Positions 35,719-44,377 of a stretch of 64,000 nt of DNA are shown piece after piece. Both the position numbers and the translations under genes were made by a program. Position 1 is the stretch's first letter. Every line of letters starts with the position of its first letter. The notes under the pieces are model-generated. The model was given only the letters and a program-made list of their open reading frames with translations. It ran no database searches and was not told the DNA's origin. The stretch comes from a virus: positions 1 through 64,000 of the IMG/VR virus record IMGVR_UViG_3300033233_000014; one strand, 5' to 3'.

Positions 35719-36348
35719 TTACCCCTGTAGGGGCTCGAAAACGTGGGTGTGCCCGTCCGCTTCGTCCGTCAGTCCCATGACGGAAACGGCGTGGGCGTGT
35801 CCATTCACGAAGTCCGTCTTGCCTCGCACCACGCGCTGGTCGCGGTTCATGATGACCGTGATCCGGTGCTTGTGCGACGGCGCATGCAAGCCCGCCTCCT
35901 GGCTCGAGGTGGCCTGCACCTTCTTCTCGCCCGCCTCGCTCCGCGGCTGCCAATGCCGCGGATCCTCGACGTCACCCACCACCGTCGGCGCCGGGCTGGC
36001 GGCCAGCATGACGTTCGTCGCCGGCTGCACGATCGGCTCGCCGGAGTTCTGGAACGCCTTCACGACGAACTTCTCGCAGGAGCCGGTGGCCGTCATCGCC
36101 AACTTCCACTCCCGGCACACCCCGATCGGCAGTCCGTCGGCGTCCTTCTCGAGCCGCGCGTCGAAGCTGCTGCAGTTGCCGCACGCCTTGGCGATCCCCG
36201 CCGGCCGCCCATTCGCCACCGGCCGCTTGAGATACGCCACGTCGCCCTGGATCGTGACGAGATCCCACCCATCCTCCCCGAGCCCCTTGAGGCGATCGGT
36301 AAGAGGAGTGGTCCCCCGGCTCTCGATGGTGGTGTACTCGAGCTTCAT
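35719..36348 (-). CDS. Virion-region protein with Cys cluster and HxH tail
   Basis: A 209-residue protein. N-terminal DUF4177-like fold (EYTTIESRGTTPLTDRLKGLGEDGWDLVTIQGDVAYLKRP). A cysteine pair cluster (CGNCSSFDARLEKDADGLPIGVCREW...CEKF) and a C-terminal His-rich element (HKHRITVIMNRDQRVVRGKTDFVNGHAHAVSVMGLTDEADGHTHVF) suggest a metal-binding role. HxH pairs in the C-terminus mirror those in the fibre genes. Function is not known. Confidence 0.6.
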   Translation of the reverse strand: MKLEYTTIESRGTTPLTDRLKGLGEDGWDLVTIQGDVAYLKRPVANGRPAGIAKACGNCSSFDARLEKDADGLPIGVCREWKLAMTATGSCEKFVVKAFQNSGEPIVQPATNVMLAASPAPTVVGDVEDPRHWQPRSEAGEKKVQATSSQEAGLHAPSHKHRITVIMNRDQRVVRGKTDFVNGHAHAVSVMGLTDEADGHTHVFEPLQG

Positions 36349-36357
36349 CGGTTCCGG

Positions 36358-37128
36358 TTAGTAGACCGGCGCGGCCGGCGGCGGGTTGCCAGTGCCGTAC
36401 TGCTTGGACTCGGTCCGCAGCGGCGCCGACGTCGGATCCTTCGGGTGCGCCCAGGCCCCGAACTGCCCGGGGGCGAGCCCGACCTGCCCGCCCATGCGGG
36501 CGAGCGACGAGCGGATCGCCGGCCCGTGCGTGGCGAGGCCCGTCTGCGCCGCGACGATCTTCGGCTTCATCTCCACGTTGCCCTGGCGCGCGAAGGAACC
36601 CAACTCGTCAGCCTCCGCGGGCGGCACGCCCTGCGAACCCGCGCCCGGGATGCCCTGGCTCGGGACGCTCGGCTGCTTGGCGGGCTCCACGACCTTGTCG
36701 ATCACCATGTCGCCGCCGCGGGCCCGCGCCACCGCCGGCGAGAGGCTCTTCTCGGGCGTCGAATCCGGCGTCGAGTCCGGCGTCGAGTCCGGCGTCGTGC
36801 CGTCCTTCTTCCCGCCGAAGAGCACGGGGCCGCCCGGCGTTCCGGCCGGCGGCGCCGCTCCGGGGAAGGGCTTCCCCTTCGCCTTCTCGACGTTGCCGGC
36901 GCGGGCGTGCTCTGCGAGCCCCGCCTTCGTCATCGGCGTCGTGCCCGGCGTCGTGCCCGGCGACGAGCCCTCGGGCGTCGTGCCCGGCGACGAGCCCGGC
37001 GTCGTCTCGTCTGGCGTCGTGCCCGGCGTGGTGCCGTGCCGCGCCTTCTCGACGCTGCCCTCGCGAGCCTTCTCCCCCTTGGAGACGTGCCCGCCCTGAC
37101 CACCCCGCGCGTATCCGGCGAGACCCAT
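36358..37128 (-). CDS. Low-complexity protein with GTTP repeats
   Basis: A 256-residue, unstructured-looking protein. Repeats of the type GTTPGTTPDETTPGSSPGTTPEG and DSTPDSTPDSTP occur at about residues 32-65 and 110-125. Conserved-looking blocks of AxARxGNVEKA type occur several times (GLAGYARGGQGGHVSKGEKA, GLAEHARAGNVEKA, ELGSFARQGNVEMK). Their length and spacing suggest a flexible linker or scaffold with repeated docking motifs. No known family. Confidence 0.6.
   Translation of the reverse strand: MGLAGYARGGQGGHVSKGEKAREGSVEKARHGTTPGTTPDETTPGSSPGTTPEGSSPGTTPGTTPMTKAGLAEHARAGNVEKAKGKPFPGAAPPAGTPGGPVLFGGKKDGTTPDSTPDSTPDSTPEKSLSPAVARARGGDMVIDKVVEPAKQPSVPSQGIPGAGSQGVPPAEADELGSFARQGNVEMKPKIVAAQTGLATHGPAIRSSLARMGGQVGLAPGQFGAWAHPKDPTSAPLRTESKQYGTGNPPPAAPVY
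36754..37036. repeat. Tandem 12-bp repeats coding for (GTTP)n and (DSTP)n
   Basis: Two runs of 12-bp units (based on GGCGTCGAGTCC and GGCGTCGTGCCC as read on the plus strand) occur at about 36754-36800 and 36936-37036 inside the 36358-37128 gene. The units are mostly perfect copies, so the length may vary. Confidence 0.7.
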
Positions 37129-37157
37129 GCGCTACCTCCCTCTCTGGTTGGCGTCCA

Positions 37158-38015
37158 TCATACTTCCCCGGTCGGCAAAGCCAAGGGCTCGAGTCGGAGA
37201 ACCATCGTGGTGTCCCGAGCCGAGATCGGCATCCGCCCGTGGTCCTTGCTCTTCTCCGCTTCGTTCTCCGGCTCGAGTTCCATGCCCCAGAGACGCTCTT
37301 CCCGAACCGTCTCGAGGCCGTCGAGCGACATCGGCCCCAGGCCGGGCGGGAATGCTTCCTTCGTCACGACGGCCAGGCCCATGAAGATCTTCTTCACCCG
37401 CGCCGGCCCCGGCACGAAGGGCAGATCGAACTTCGCCCCGTGGAGGCCGGTGTCGAACCATTGGAGCGGGATCACCCGGTCCCCGACCCGCAGCGTCGGC
37501 GGCCCCGGCTTCTCTGGGCTGTCCTGTGTCGGCCGGTCAAGGACGCCGCCCGTCTCCTTCTGGAACGTGCCCACCAGCAACGCGGCCGGCGGCACCTCGA
37601 GGATGCCGCGCTCGAACATCAACCGGCCGGTGTACTGCGTCACCGGCACGGCGCCGTTGGAGAGCGCGCTCTCCAGCATCTCGCGCGCTCGATCCGTCAT
37701 CGGCAACTTGTCGAAGCCGCTCTGCTGGAGCGCCTTCTCGACCACGGACAGCCCCGCCGCATCCGCGTGCTCCGCGGACTTCTCGACGGCGACGGGGCTA
37801 GGCCGAGGGTTTGCGGACCCCCGGCGTCGCTGGATCTCGGTCCAGCACTTCTCGACCATCGCCTCGGCCTGTTCCTGCTCGCTCGGCCGCTGGATCTTCG
37901 GGAAGAGTTCCGCCGGCCGGTGGATGCCGTCCAGCGTCGTGCGCAGCGACTTGTGGATCAGGGCGGACCGCTCAGAGAGCGAGCCGCTGGAATAGACATC
38001 GCGTCCCTTGTTCAT
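37158..38015 (-). CDS. Virion-region protein, unknown
   Basis: A 285-residue protein starting MNKGRDVYSSGSLSERSALIHKSL, whose ATG overlaps the upstream stop (ATGA). It is mixed alpha/beta; the C-terminal half has RVGDRVIPLQWFDTGLHGAKFDLPFVPGPARVKKIFMGLAVV and TTMVLRLEPLALP. No motif identifies an activity. Position between the fibre-like genes and terminase suggests a virion component or fibre assembly factor. Confidence 0.55.
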   Translation of the reverse strand: MNKGRDVYSSGSLSERSALIHKSLRTTLDGIHRPAELFPKIQRPSEQEQAEAMVEKCWTEIQRRRGSANPRPSPVAVEKSAEHADAAGLSVVEKALQQSGFDKLPMTDRAREMLESALSNGAVPVTQYTGRLMFERGILEVPPAALLVGTFQKETGGVLDRPTQDSPEKPGPPTLRVGDRVIPLQWFDTGLHGAKFDLPFVPGPARVKKIFMGLAVVTKEAFPPGLGPMSLDGLETVREERLWGMELEPENEAEKSKDHGRMPISARDTTMVLRLEPLALPTGEV

Positions 38016-39250
38016 GCGGGCTGCGCCTCCTTTGCCTTGGCGAAGGCCGCGGCACCGTTCGCCTCGAACCACTCGAGCACGGCGTCGACGTCCTTTTCCT
38101 CGAATCCCAGATCCGCCATTTCCTCCCCGTCGGCCGCGTCCAGCGCCTTGATCTTGCCGGCCTTCCGCCCGATGAAGGCGCAGAGCGCCTCGGGATCCTT
38201 GACCCCACCCTTCTTCCGCATGGCCGCGACGCAGCCCTCGAAGCCCCCGACGAACTCGCCGGACGGCTGCACGCGACCAAGCCCCTTCGGCTTGGCCTTG
38301 GCGAGCACCGCCGGGGCAGCGGCCCCTTCCGCCCGCGTCTGCGCGAACATGGCCGAGATCTTCTCCCGGACCGCCGCACAGCTCTCCTCCACCGTCCGGG
38401 CGCAGACCGGCTGCTCCTTCAGCGACACCATGATCGTGCCCGGGGTCCAGAGGATGCGGTGCGAGTGGGCGTGCCCGCCGACCGGCGCCTGGTCCGGCGC
38501 CGTCCGGGCGTCGAGCGCGCCGTCTGTGCTGAGCGCCGCCTCGATCATGTGCGCGTGGCCGTCGTTGAAGGACGAGAAGCCCTTCACCCGGAAGCCGTTC
38601 GCGTCGGGGTACGGCGAGAGGTGGAACTCGTGCCGGTGCCCATCCTGCATCTCCGTGGTCCCGTGGAGCACCGACGGCATGTCGCCGATCCCCCGGACGG
38701 GCATGCCCTGGGACGGGTGCAGCGTCCCGCCGCTCATCATCCCGACGGTCGAGATGCCCGGCGAGTGCATGGACGCCTGTCCCCCCTGGGCCGGCATCCC
38801 GTCCTTCTCCGCGAGCCCGACCTCGCCAACCACGCCCGGCGCGACCCAGATCGCCCGCACCGTCACCGGCTGCAGGCGCTCGATCGGGACGTAGTGCGCG
38901 TGCTGGTCGAACACCTGCGCCTGGCCCGCCACGTCGCGGTCCTCGAGCCAGCGCTCGACCAGCGACAGATCAGGGAAGCGTGTGGCCTGGAAGTAGAGGC
39001 CGCCGAGCACCAGATTCGGCGCGGCCCGCTCGATCCGGCACTCGTTCAGGGCGCCGGTGAAGGTCTGCTCCCCCTCCATCTCCCCGGCCCGGATGGTCTT
39101 CATGGCGGAGTTGCAGTACGAGCACGTATGCCGCTGCCCGATGTACTGGGGCCGCCACTTGATGATCGTGCCGACGCAGCAGCCCAGCATCTTGCCGATG
39201 ACCTCGATGCCGAGGCGGCCTTCCCATTGCGACTTCGTGGCGACAGCCAT
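38012..39250 (-). CDS. Virion-region protein with three HxH clusters
   Basis: A 412-residue protein. N-terminal domain with a CxxC-type cluster (TCSYCNSAMKTI). The middle has three His-rich elements: DGHRHEFHLSPYPDANGFRVKGFSSFNDGHAHMIE and GGHAHSHRILW. The C-terminal ~110 residues are helical (GFEGCVAAMRKKGGVKDPEALCAFIGRKAGKIKALDAADGEEMADLGFEEKDVDAVLEWF). It resembles no known family to me, but its HxH clusters match the fibre genes downstream. Confidence 0.55.
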   Translation of the reverse strand: MAVATKSQWEGRLGIEVIGKMLGCCVGTIIKWRPQYIGQRHTCSYCNSAMKTIRAGEMEGEQTFTGALNECRIERAAPNLVLGGLYFQATRFPDLSLVERWLEDRDVAGQAQVFDQHAHYVPIERLQPVTVRAIWVAPGVVGEVGLAEKDGMPAQGGQASMHSPGISTVGMMSGGTLHPSQGMPVRGIGDMPSVLHGTTEMQDGHRHEFHLSPYPDANGFRVKGFSSFNDGHAHMIEAALSTDGALDARTAPDQAPVGGHAHSHRILWTPGTIMVSLKEQPVCARTVEESCAAVREKISAMFAQTRAEGAAAPAVLAKAKPKGLGRVQPSGEFVGGFEGCVAAMRKKGGVKDPEALCAFIGRKAGKIKALDAADGEEMADLGFEEKDVDAVLEWFEANGAAAFAKAKEAQPA

Positions 39251-39277
39251 GTGTGCTCCTTCTCCTTGATCCTCTGC

Positions 39278-40225
39278 CTAGAACGCGCTCGCGTCGATCA
39301 CGCCGGTGGCATCGAAGCACCCGACCAGGCGCACCGGCACCGGCGCGAGAATCTGTCCGGCCGCCACCAACGTCTCGTTGAACCGGCAGTTCGTGATGAT
39401 GCCCTTGTTGGCCCCGCCCGCGGACAAGTCGACGTACACCCCCGCGCCATCCGTGAGGAAGTCGCAGTCCTCGACCACGCAGTTGAGGAAGGTCGTGTCG
39501 TTCGACCCGGCGGTGTCCGTGTCCCTGATGTCGACGCCGTTGTCGTAGAACCGGCACCCCCGCACCTCGACGTCCGTCGGGCCCACGCCGCCCTCGACGC
39601 CCAGCCCCGGGTTCACGAAGCGCAGCCCGACGCTCGTCGCGCCCCGGAAGAGGCAACCGAAGATCTGCCCTTCGGACGCCGTGAACGAGTCGTCGTCCTT
39701 GTCCGGACGCAACTCGAGGCCATCGGTCCCGTTCCCGTCGAACACGCAGTCCGCGTAGAGGAAGCCGTTACCCTGCTGCCGCACCGCCACGAACGCGCCC
39801 GGCGACGCGAACCGGATGTGCCGGCAGACGAAGCCCTGCGCGTGGACGGCGAGCGGGATGCCCGCGGCCCCCACCACGTCCGGCCGGTCGTAGCCGCCGG
39901 GGCAGAACCCGATGAGCGAGATTCCGTCCTTCGTGACGACGACATTCTCGGCGTAGGTGCCTGGCGCGCAGTAGATGGTGTCGCAGCGGCCGGAGACGGC
40001 GATGGCGAGCGCCCGGGTGATGGTCTTGACGGCGGTGTCCCAGGACTGCCCCGTGCTCAGGTCGTTTCCTGTGGCGGGATCGACGAAGATCGCCTGCCCC
40101 CGGAAGGTGTTGTCCCAGACGCGCTGGAAGCCGGCCGCGATCTGATCGCGCTCCAGCTCGAGTTCGTCGATGAAGTTTCCGACGACTGCCTTGTTGCCCC
40201 GAACATAGAAGCCTTGCGCGCCCAT
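39278..40225 (-). CDS. Right-handed beta-helix protein (tailspike-like)
   Basis: A 315-residue protein. After an N-terminal helix (NFIDELELERDQIAAGF) it has the beta-helix pattern of pectate-lyase-type spikes: IFVDPATGNDLSTGQSWDTAVKTITRALAIA, IYCAPGTYAENVVVTKDGISLIGF, HIRFASPGAFVAV, and repeats with CFF/NC spacing (YADCVFDGNG, GCLFRGAT, GCRFYDNGVDI, NCVVEDCDFLTDG). Such proteins bind or degrade surface polysaccharides. No catalytic residues can be named by eye. Confidence 0.78.
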   Translation of the reverse strand: MGAQGFYVRGNKAVVGNFIDELELERDQIAAGFQRVWDNTFRGQAIFVDPATGNDLSTGQSWDTAVKTITRALAIAVSGRCDTIYCAPGTYAENVVVTKDGISLIGFCPGGYDRPDVVGAAGIPLAVHAQGFVCRHIRFASPGAFVAVRQQGNGFLYADCVFDGNGTDGLELRPDKDDDSFTASEGQIFGCLFRGATSVGLRFVNPGLGVEGGVGPTDVEVRGCRFYDNGVDIRDTDTAGSNDTTFLNCVVEDCDFLTDGAGVYVDLSAGGANKGIITNCRFNETLVAAGQILAPVPVRLVGCFDATGVIDASAF

Positions 40226-40228
40226 CGT

Positions 40229-41044
40229 CTACTCCTTCGTGGCCTCGGCCTCTGCGCCGATGTCGGCCTCTTCCCGGATCTCCTCGACGCCGATTCGGTC
40301 GAGGATCGCGTTGCCCGCATCCCGCGAGAGCAGCCCGATCTGGATGGCGTTGGCGACGATGTAGCCCTTGGCGCGCCGCGCCGTCTCGCCCCCCAACCCT
40401 TCCCGCACGGCATCGATGCTCTCGAACGCCTCCGAGATGAAGTCCGGGAGGGCCGTCTTGACCACCGCGTGCTCTTCGCCTGCCGGCACCAGCGCCGGCT
40501 CGGCCGGCGTGGGCTTCTCGATCTTGTCCCGCTTCTTCGCCAGGATCGTCGCCATGTCCCGGAGCGCCGCCGCGTTGGCGAGCCAGAACGCCTTCTGCTT
40601 CTCGCCCTCGGGCGACTGCGCCGCCCCCATCACCCGCACGCGCTCCATGTAGGTGTTGGCGACGCCCTCGGCCTTGCCGACGGCCTGGTTGAGGCTCTTC
40701 CACTCGTCCGGCTCGGTGCCCGTCTGCATCGCCTTCGGCGCGTAGTGGAGGAAGCCTTCCTTGAGGCCGGTCGCCCCCTGCTTCTCCGCCTGCCGGATCC
40801 GCACCCGGGACCGGCGCTCGTAGGTCTGCGCGCGGGCTTCCAACTCCTCGGCCGGCAGCGCCGCGTTGACGTTGAAGACCGCGTTCGCCTCTTCGGCGAA
40901 CCGTCCGAACTCGTCGCGCCAGGGATTGCCGGCCTTCTCGATCATCTCGACGGCGACTCCTGCCCCCGGCTGTGGATGCTTCTCGACCTGGCCGAGCGCA
41001 CCTACAAACCGGAGTCCGTAGCGGAGGCTATCCCGCGTGTGCAT
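40229..41044 (-). CDS. Helical protein next to the beta-helix gene, unknown
   Basis: A 271-residue protein with an ATG 8 nt after GGGAGGACC. It is highly helical and charged (EDEFGRFAEEANAVFNVNAALPAEELEARAQTYERRSRVRIRQAEKQ and KAFWLANAAALRDMATILAKKRDKIEKPTPAEPAL). The order resembles a coiled-coil scaffold for a spike or a chaperone. The ATG I use starts 39 bp inside a longer possible frame. Function unknown. Confidence 0.6.
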   Translation of the reverse strand: MHTRDSLRYGLRFVGALGQVEKHPQPGAGVAVEMIEKAGNPWRDEFGRFAEEANAVFNVNAALPAEELEARAQTYERRSRVRIRQAEKQGATGLKEGFLHYAPKAMQTGTEPDEWKSLNQAVGKAEGVANTYMERVRVMGAAQSPEGEKQKAFWLANAAALRDMATILAKKRDKIEKPTPAEPALVPAGEEHAVVKTALPDFISEAFESIDAVREGLGGETARRAKGYIVANAIQIGLLSRDAGNAILDRIGVEEIREEADIGAEAEATKE

Positions 41045-41082
41045 GCGGTCCTCCCGGCGAATCCAACTCGCCGGAGCCTCCA

Positions 41083-41111
41083 ACGGTACGCTGGCGGCTC
41101 CGGCGCGTCAA
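41083..41111 (-). promoter_or_regulatory. Putative sigma70-like promoter with an overlapping inverted repeat
   Basis: The minus strand carries TTGACG, 17 bp, TACCGT ahead of the 40229-41044 gene, whose ATG at 41044 lies 38 bp beyond the -10 box. A perfect 10-bp inverted repeat (arms 41069-41078 and 41096-41105) lies over the -10 box and spacer, as a repressor site would. Confidence 0.5.
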
Positions 41112-41129
41112 GCAGATTGGCCCGTCCGA

Positions 41130-41435
41130 CTAGACCGGCGCCGGGGCGACGAGATCGGTGACGACGCCGGCGTTGTTGACCTCTTGGGCCCGGTAGCCCG
41201 TGGAGGGGCCGCCGGAGTCCTTCACGCCCTGCGCGAGCGCGTCCGCCGTGTTCTGCGAACTGTCGCCGTCGGCGACCGTCGCCTTCATGCCCCCGAGCGG
41301 CGAGCGCCACAGGCCGGTGACCGGCTTCGAGCCGACGGCGTCGAACACCTTCTTCGCCGCGCGCTCGAGGACACGGGCATCCGTCCCGAACTGCTGCCCG
41401 ATGGGCGGGAACGACACGAAGATCTGCTTCGACAT
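41130..41435 (-). CDS. Small protein upstream of the beta-helix cluster, unknown
   Basis: A 101-residue protein, MSKQIFVSFPPIGQQFGTDARVLERAAKKVFDAVGSKPVTGLWRSPLGGMKATVADGDSSQNTADALAQGVKDSGGPSTGYRAQEVNNAGVVTDLVAPAPV. It has the look of an anti-parallel single-domain protein, without known motifs. AGGAGG precedes its ATG. It lies between the terminase gene and the beta-helix genes, and an 85-bp gap with a promoter follows it. Confidence 0.5.
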   Translation of the reverse strand: MSKQIFVSFPPIGQQFGTDARVLERAAKKVFDAVGSKPVTGLWRSPLGGMKATVADGDSSQNTADALAQGVKDSGGPSTGYRAQEVNNAGVVTDLVAPAPV

Positions 41436-41482
41436 GTGAGCCTCCTACGGGCCGGCGGCATGCCGCGCCCGCTGCCCGTCCA

Positions 41483-43363
41483 TCATACCACGATCACCTG
41501 TCCATCGCTTGTTTTCTTGCGTTGCGGACGTTCCACCTGGATCAACGAGGACCGAGGAACGTTCGGCAGTTCGGGCGTCGGCCGCGCCACCCCCTCGAAG
41601 CCCGGCAGCAACTTGGCGAAGTCCCGGAGCGTGGGCGCCGGGGGTTCCGCCGGCACGTCGAGGTCCGCCGCGAAGTGCTCCTCGAAGGAGTAGTGGAGCA
41701 TGGCACACATCAGGGCGTCCGGCCCGTGGTCCTCCACCTTGATCGGCTTCCCCGTCCGATCGAGCCGATACCGCTTCAACTGCTCGATGAGGCCGTTGAG
41801 ATCCTGACGGATGTGAAATCGCCCCGCCGTCGTGAAGAATTTCGTGACGTTGCCGATGCCGTAGTCCTTGAAACGGTTGAAGGGGACGGCGCGCAGGTCG
41901 AAGCCCGCCTGCTCGACCTCGAGGTTGTTGAACGGGTGGCTCGCGTCCCCGTAGACGTAGAACTTCTCCTGCCCGTATTCCTCGGCCCACGTCCAGAGCA
42001 CCTTGATGGCCTCGGGCGTGAGCTTGCCGGTCATGTAGTGCGCGTCGACGACGATGACGCAGCGGTCGAACGGTGGCCGGAGCGGCATGCCTGCATTCTG
42101 CGCCGATGGCGGGGGCGCGCCCGTCGGCACGTCGCAGAGCAGCGCCAGCACCAGCGCCGTCTGTCCCTCGAGCCCCCAGTCGATGCCGGCCGACTTCTGG
42201 ATCACCCGCGTGCCCTCGGGCGGGAACGTCTCCGGCACCAGCGCCCGCTCGATCCACTCGACGTCGTAGACCGGCCGCATCCAGTCCGGGCGCTCGTTCG
42301 CGTACTCGGTCTCGAAGATGTTGGTGCCGCGGTTCATCTTCTGCGCGGTGAGCACGGCGTGCCGCGTGAGGAAGCCGTGGCCGCTCCGCGCCCGGCCGTG
42401 GCAGCCTTTCACGGATATGCCGATCGGCTTCCCGTCCACGTCGAGTTGCGTCTTCTGCCAGGTGAGCGGGCATTGCTCCCGGCAGAACTTGAGCGCCGTG
42501 GGATCATCGGCCGTCGCCGTCTCGAGGCCCACATCGCAGCGTTCCATCGCCTCGAACACGTCCCAGTTGTAGCGCTTGAAGCCGCGCTCGGAGGCGTAGT
42601 CCCAGATCTCCTGAAAGAGGCCCACCGGGTGGTGGAACGTCGAGACGAGCACCACCATGTGATCCGGCTCCGACATCGCGTTCTGCATGGCGGCCATGAT
42701 GAGCCGGTCGACGCCCTCGGCATCCTGGCAGGACTCGTCGGAGACGAACCCCGGGTTGTGCTTGCCGCGCGCCTGCTTCTCCGACGCCGAGATCAGCTGA
42801 ATCATCGCGCCGGTCTTGAGGCGCGTCATGGTGAGCAGCGGCTCCCCGTCGAGGAAGGCCGCCGAGAGATCCGGGAAGTTGGCCCAGAAGTCCTTCGTGT
42901 AGCGGTAGATGATCTTCGCCTGCTCCTGCGCCCCGGCCATGTTGGTGAAGGACATCCGGTGGTAGATGACCGAGAGCCAGAGCAGGAGCGAGGTGCAGAA
43001 CGATCCGCCCGAGCCGCGGCCCTTCCACACGATCGCAAGCGAATGCCGCCGGAAGAACATGTCGCCGAGGAACTCGACCATCATGGGCGTCAACTTGACC
43101 TTCCGCTGCACGCCGTCCTTGAGGACGCTGAGCTTGGTCTCGATGAACGTCTTCATCTCGTGGTTCTCGCGGGCGATCCGCCGCTCCGGCGTCTCTCCGG
43201 GCGGCGGCGCCCGCAGCAGATCCGGCAACCCGTAGGACGTCGGGTTCTCGGCGACCATGCGCCGCTTGATCTCGGTGTCGATGGACTGCAGCGTAGCCAG
43301 CGAAGCGCGGACTTCCCGCATCTGCTCGCCGGTCGACCGATTCGCGCTAGTCTTCGTGGCCAT
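41483..43363 (-). CDS. terL: Terminase large subunit
   Basis: A 626-residue packaging motor. The Walker A region is IVWKGRGSGGSF (residues 111-122), an unusual but known variant. A Walker B-like GFVSDE lies at 205-210. The C-terminal nuclease has AGIDWGLEG (Asp395), IVVDAHY (Asp440), YGDASH (Asp473) and DHGPDALM. It cuts and pumps DNA into the prohead through the portal. The start overlaps the small-subunit gene by 17 bp. The C-terminus ends with basic KKTSDGQVIVV. Confidence 0.92.
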   Translation of the reverse strand: MATKTSANRSTGEQMREVRASLATLQSIDTEIKRRMVAENPTSYGLPDLLRAPPPGETPERRIARENHEMKTFIETKLSVLKDGVQRKVKLTPMMVEFLGDMFFRRHSLAIVWKGRGSGGSFCTSLLLWLSVIYHRMSFTNMAGAQEQAKIIYRYTKDFWANFPDLSAAFLDGEPLLTMTRLKTGAMIQLISASEKQARGKHNPGFVSDESCQDAEGVDRLIMAAMQNAMSEPDHMVVLVSTFHHPVGLFQEIWDYASERGFKRYNWDVFEAMERCDVGLETATADDPTALKFCREQCPLTWQKTQLDVDGKPIGISVKGCHGRARSGHGFLTRHAVLTAQKMNRGTNIFETEYANERPDWMRPVYDVEWIERALVPETFPPEGTRVIQKSAGIDWGLEGQTALVLALLCDVPTGAPPPSAQNAGMPLRPPFDRCVIVVDAHYMTGKLTPEAIKVLWTWAEEYGQEKFYVYGDASHPFNNLEVEQAGFDLRAVPFNRFKDYGIGNVTKFFTTAGRFHIRQDLNGLIEQLKRYRLDRTGKPIKVEDHGPDALMCAMLHYSFEEHFAADLDVPAEPPAPTLRDFAKLLPGFEGVARPTPELPNVPRSSLIQVERPQRKKTSDGQVIVV

Positions 43364-43928
43364 TCGCCTGGGCGCCGTTCGTGCCGTGGCTGGTCAGCGG
43401 GGGCTGCGTCTCCTCTAGGAGCGTACTCTTCGGGGCGGCGACGAGCCCACCGAAGCCCATCCTCGCAATCTGCTCGAGCACCTGCTCCCGCCGCTTCATC
43501 AACTCGACCATCGAGAGCTTCGCCACGTCGATGTCGAGTTGCACCGTCGGCGCCCGCTCGATGATCCCGGCGTCCGTCATGAGCTTGAGCCGCTTCTCAA
43601 TCGCCTGCATGGCGATGAGCAGGTACTGGCTCTTGGCGTGGTGGTTCCCCGCCTGCGAGAAGTGGTACATCGCCTCCTGCTTGAGTTCCTGCATCTCAGC
43701 CGCCGCCACCCCGACCTCGGCGAAGGTGTCGGCGTTGGCCGCCAACTCCCGGAGGTTCTGCCGGATCCACTCCGCATCCGTAGCGACGCACTTGCGTCGG
43801 ACCCCGAGCGTCTTGGCGATGACCGTCTTGTTGATGCCCCGCATCAAGAGACGGAAGACCTCGAGGCGGCGGTTGCGCGTCTCTTCAGCGGACGGCTTGC
43901 GGTCGTAGCGCCGGAAAGTGGCCGGCAT
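43347..43928 (-). CDS. terS: Terminase small subunit (putative)
   Basis: A 193-residue protein with an N-terminal helix-turn-helix (VFRLLMRGINKTVIAKTLGVRRKCVATDAEWI) followed by a helical oligomerisation region (AEMQELKQEAMYHFSQAGNHHAKSQYLLIAMQAIEKRLKLM). Small terminases recognise the packaging site and regulate the large subunit. The overlap with the large-subunit gene is the standard arrangement. The C-terminal tail is low complexity. Confidence 0.82.
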   Translation of the reverse strand: MPATFRRYDRKPSAEETRNRRLEVFRLLMRGINKTVIAKTLGVRRKCVATDAEWIRQNLRELAANADTFAEVGVAAAEMQELKQEAMYHFSQAGNHHAKSQYLLIAMQAIEKRLKLMTDAGIIERAPTVQLDIDVAKLSMVELMKRREQVLEQIARMGFGGLVAAPKSTLLEETQPPLTSHGTNGAQANGHED

Positions 43929-43972
43929 CGCAGCCCTACCCTACTGGACGTCCGCGTCCGACAGCAAGCACG

Positions 43973-44377
43973 CTACGCCTCCGCCTTGGGCTTCTTCCGC
44001 ACTCCCACACCCTTCGCCACCTCGGTCCGGATGAACTTGATCGCGTAGGAGTTGGCCGTGCCGTCCGGGTAGATGAGCCGGAAGGCGATCGCGCGCTGGA
44101 GCAGCGGATCGAGCCGGATGACCTCGATCTGGAGCACCGCCGCCAGATCCTCCCGCTTGAAGCGCGTGCCGCCCCAGAGCCACTCCCAGCGCAGGGCCTC
44201 CTCCGTCGGAGGCGCTTTCTCGGGCTCGGTGAACTCCACTGGCGTGAGGGACCAGGCCACGACCAGGTTCCGCAGGATCGGATCGGCGAGCAGCGGGTGG
44301 ATGACCTCCATCCGCGCATCCTCCTGCGTCCGGAAGATCCGGAGGATCTCGCTCGCGCGGGCGTTCACGCTGTCCAT
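43973..44377 (-). CDS. Small protein before the terminase genes, unknown
   Basis: A 134-residue protein, MDSVNARASEILRIFRTQEDARMEVIHPLLADPILRNLVVAWSLTPVEFTEPEKAPPTEEALRWEWLWGGTRFKREDLAAVLQIEVIRLDPLLQRAIAFRLIYPDGTANSYAIKFIRTEVAKGVGVRKKPKAEA. Starts at ATG 44377 (or GTG 44368, which overlaps the upstream stop). The architecture resembles a winged-helix-like DNA-binding protein, so it may assist packaging. No family is recognised. Confidence 0.6.
   Translation of the reverse strand: MDSVNARASEILRIFRTQEDARMEVIHPLLADPILRNLVVAWSLTPVEFTEPEKAPPTEEALRWEWLWGGTRFKREDLAAVLQIEVIRLDPLLQRAIAFRLIYPDGTANSYAIKFIRTEVAKGVGVRKKPKAEA

Noticed and set aside
37811-41161. Long open frames on the plus strand, for example 1116 codons at 37811-41161 and 974 codons at 24213-27137
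   Set aside because: They lie opposite well-supported minus-strand genes (portal, protease, fibre genes). The proteins have Arg- and Pro-rich, low-complexity sequence as expected from antisense reading of GC-rich genes, and no ribosome site or motif supports them.
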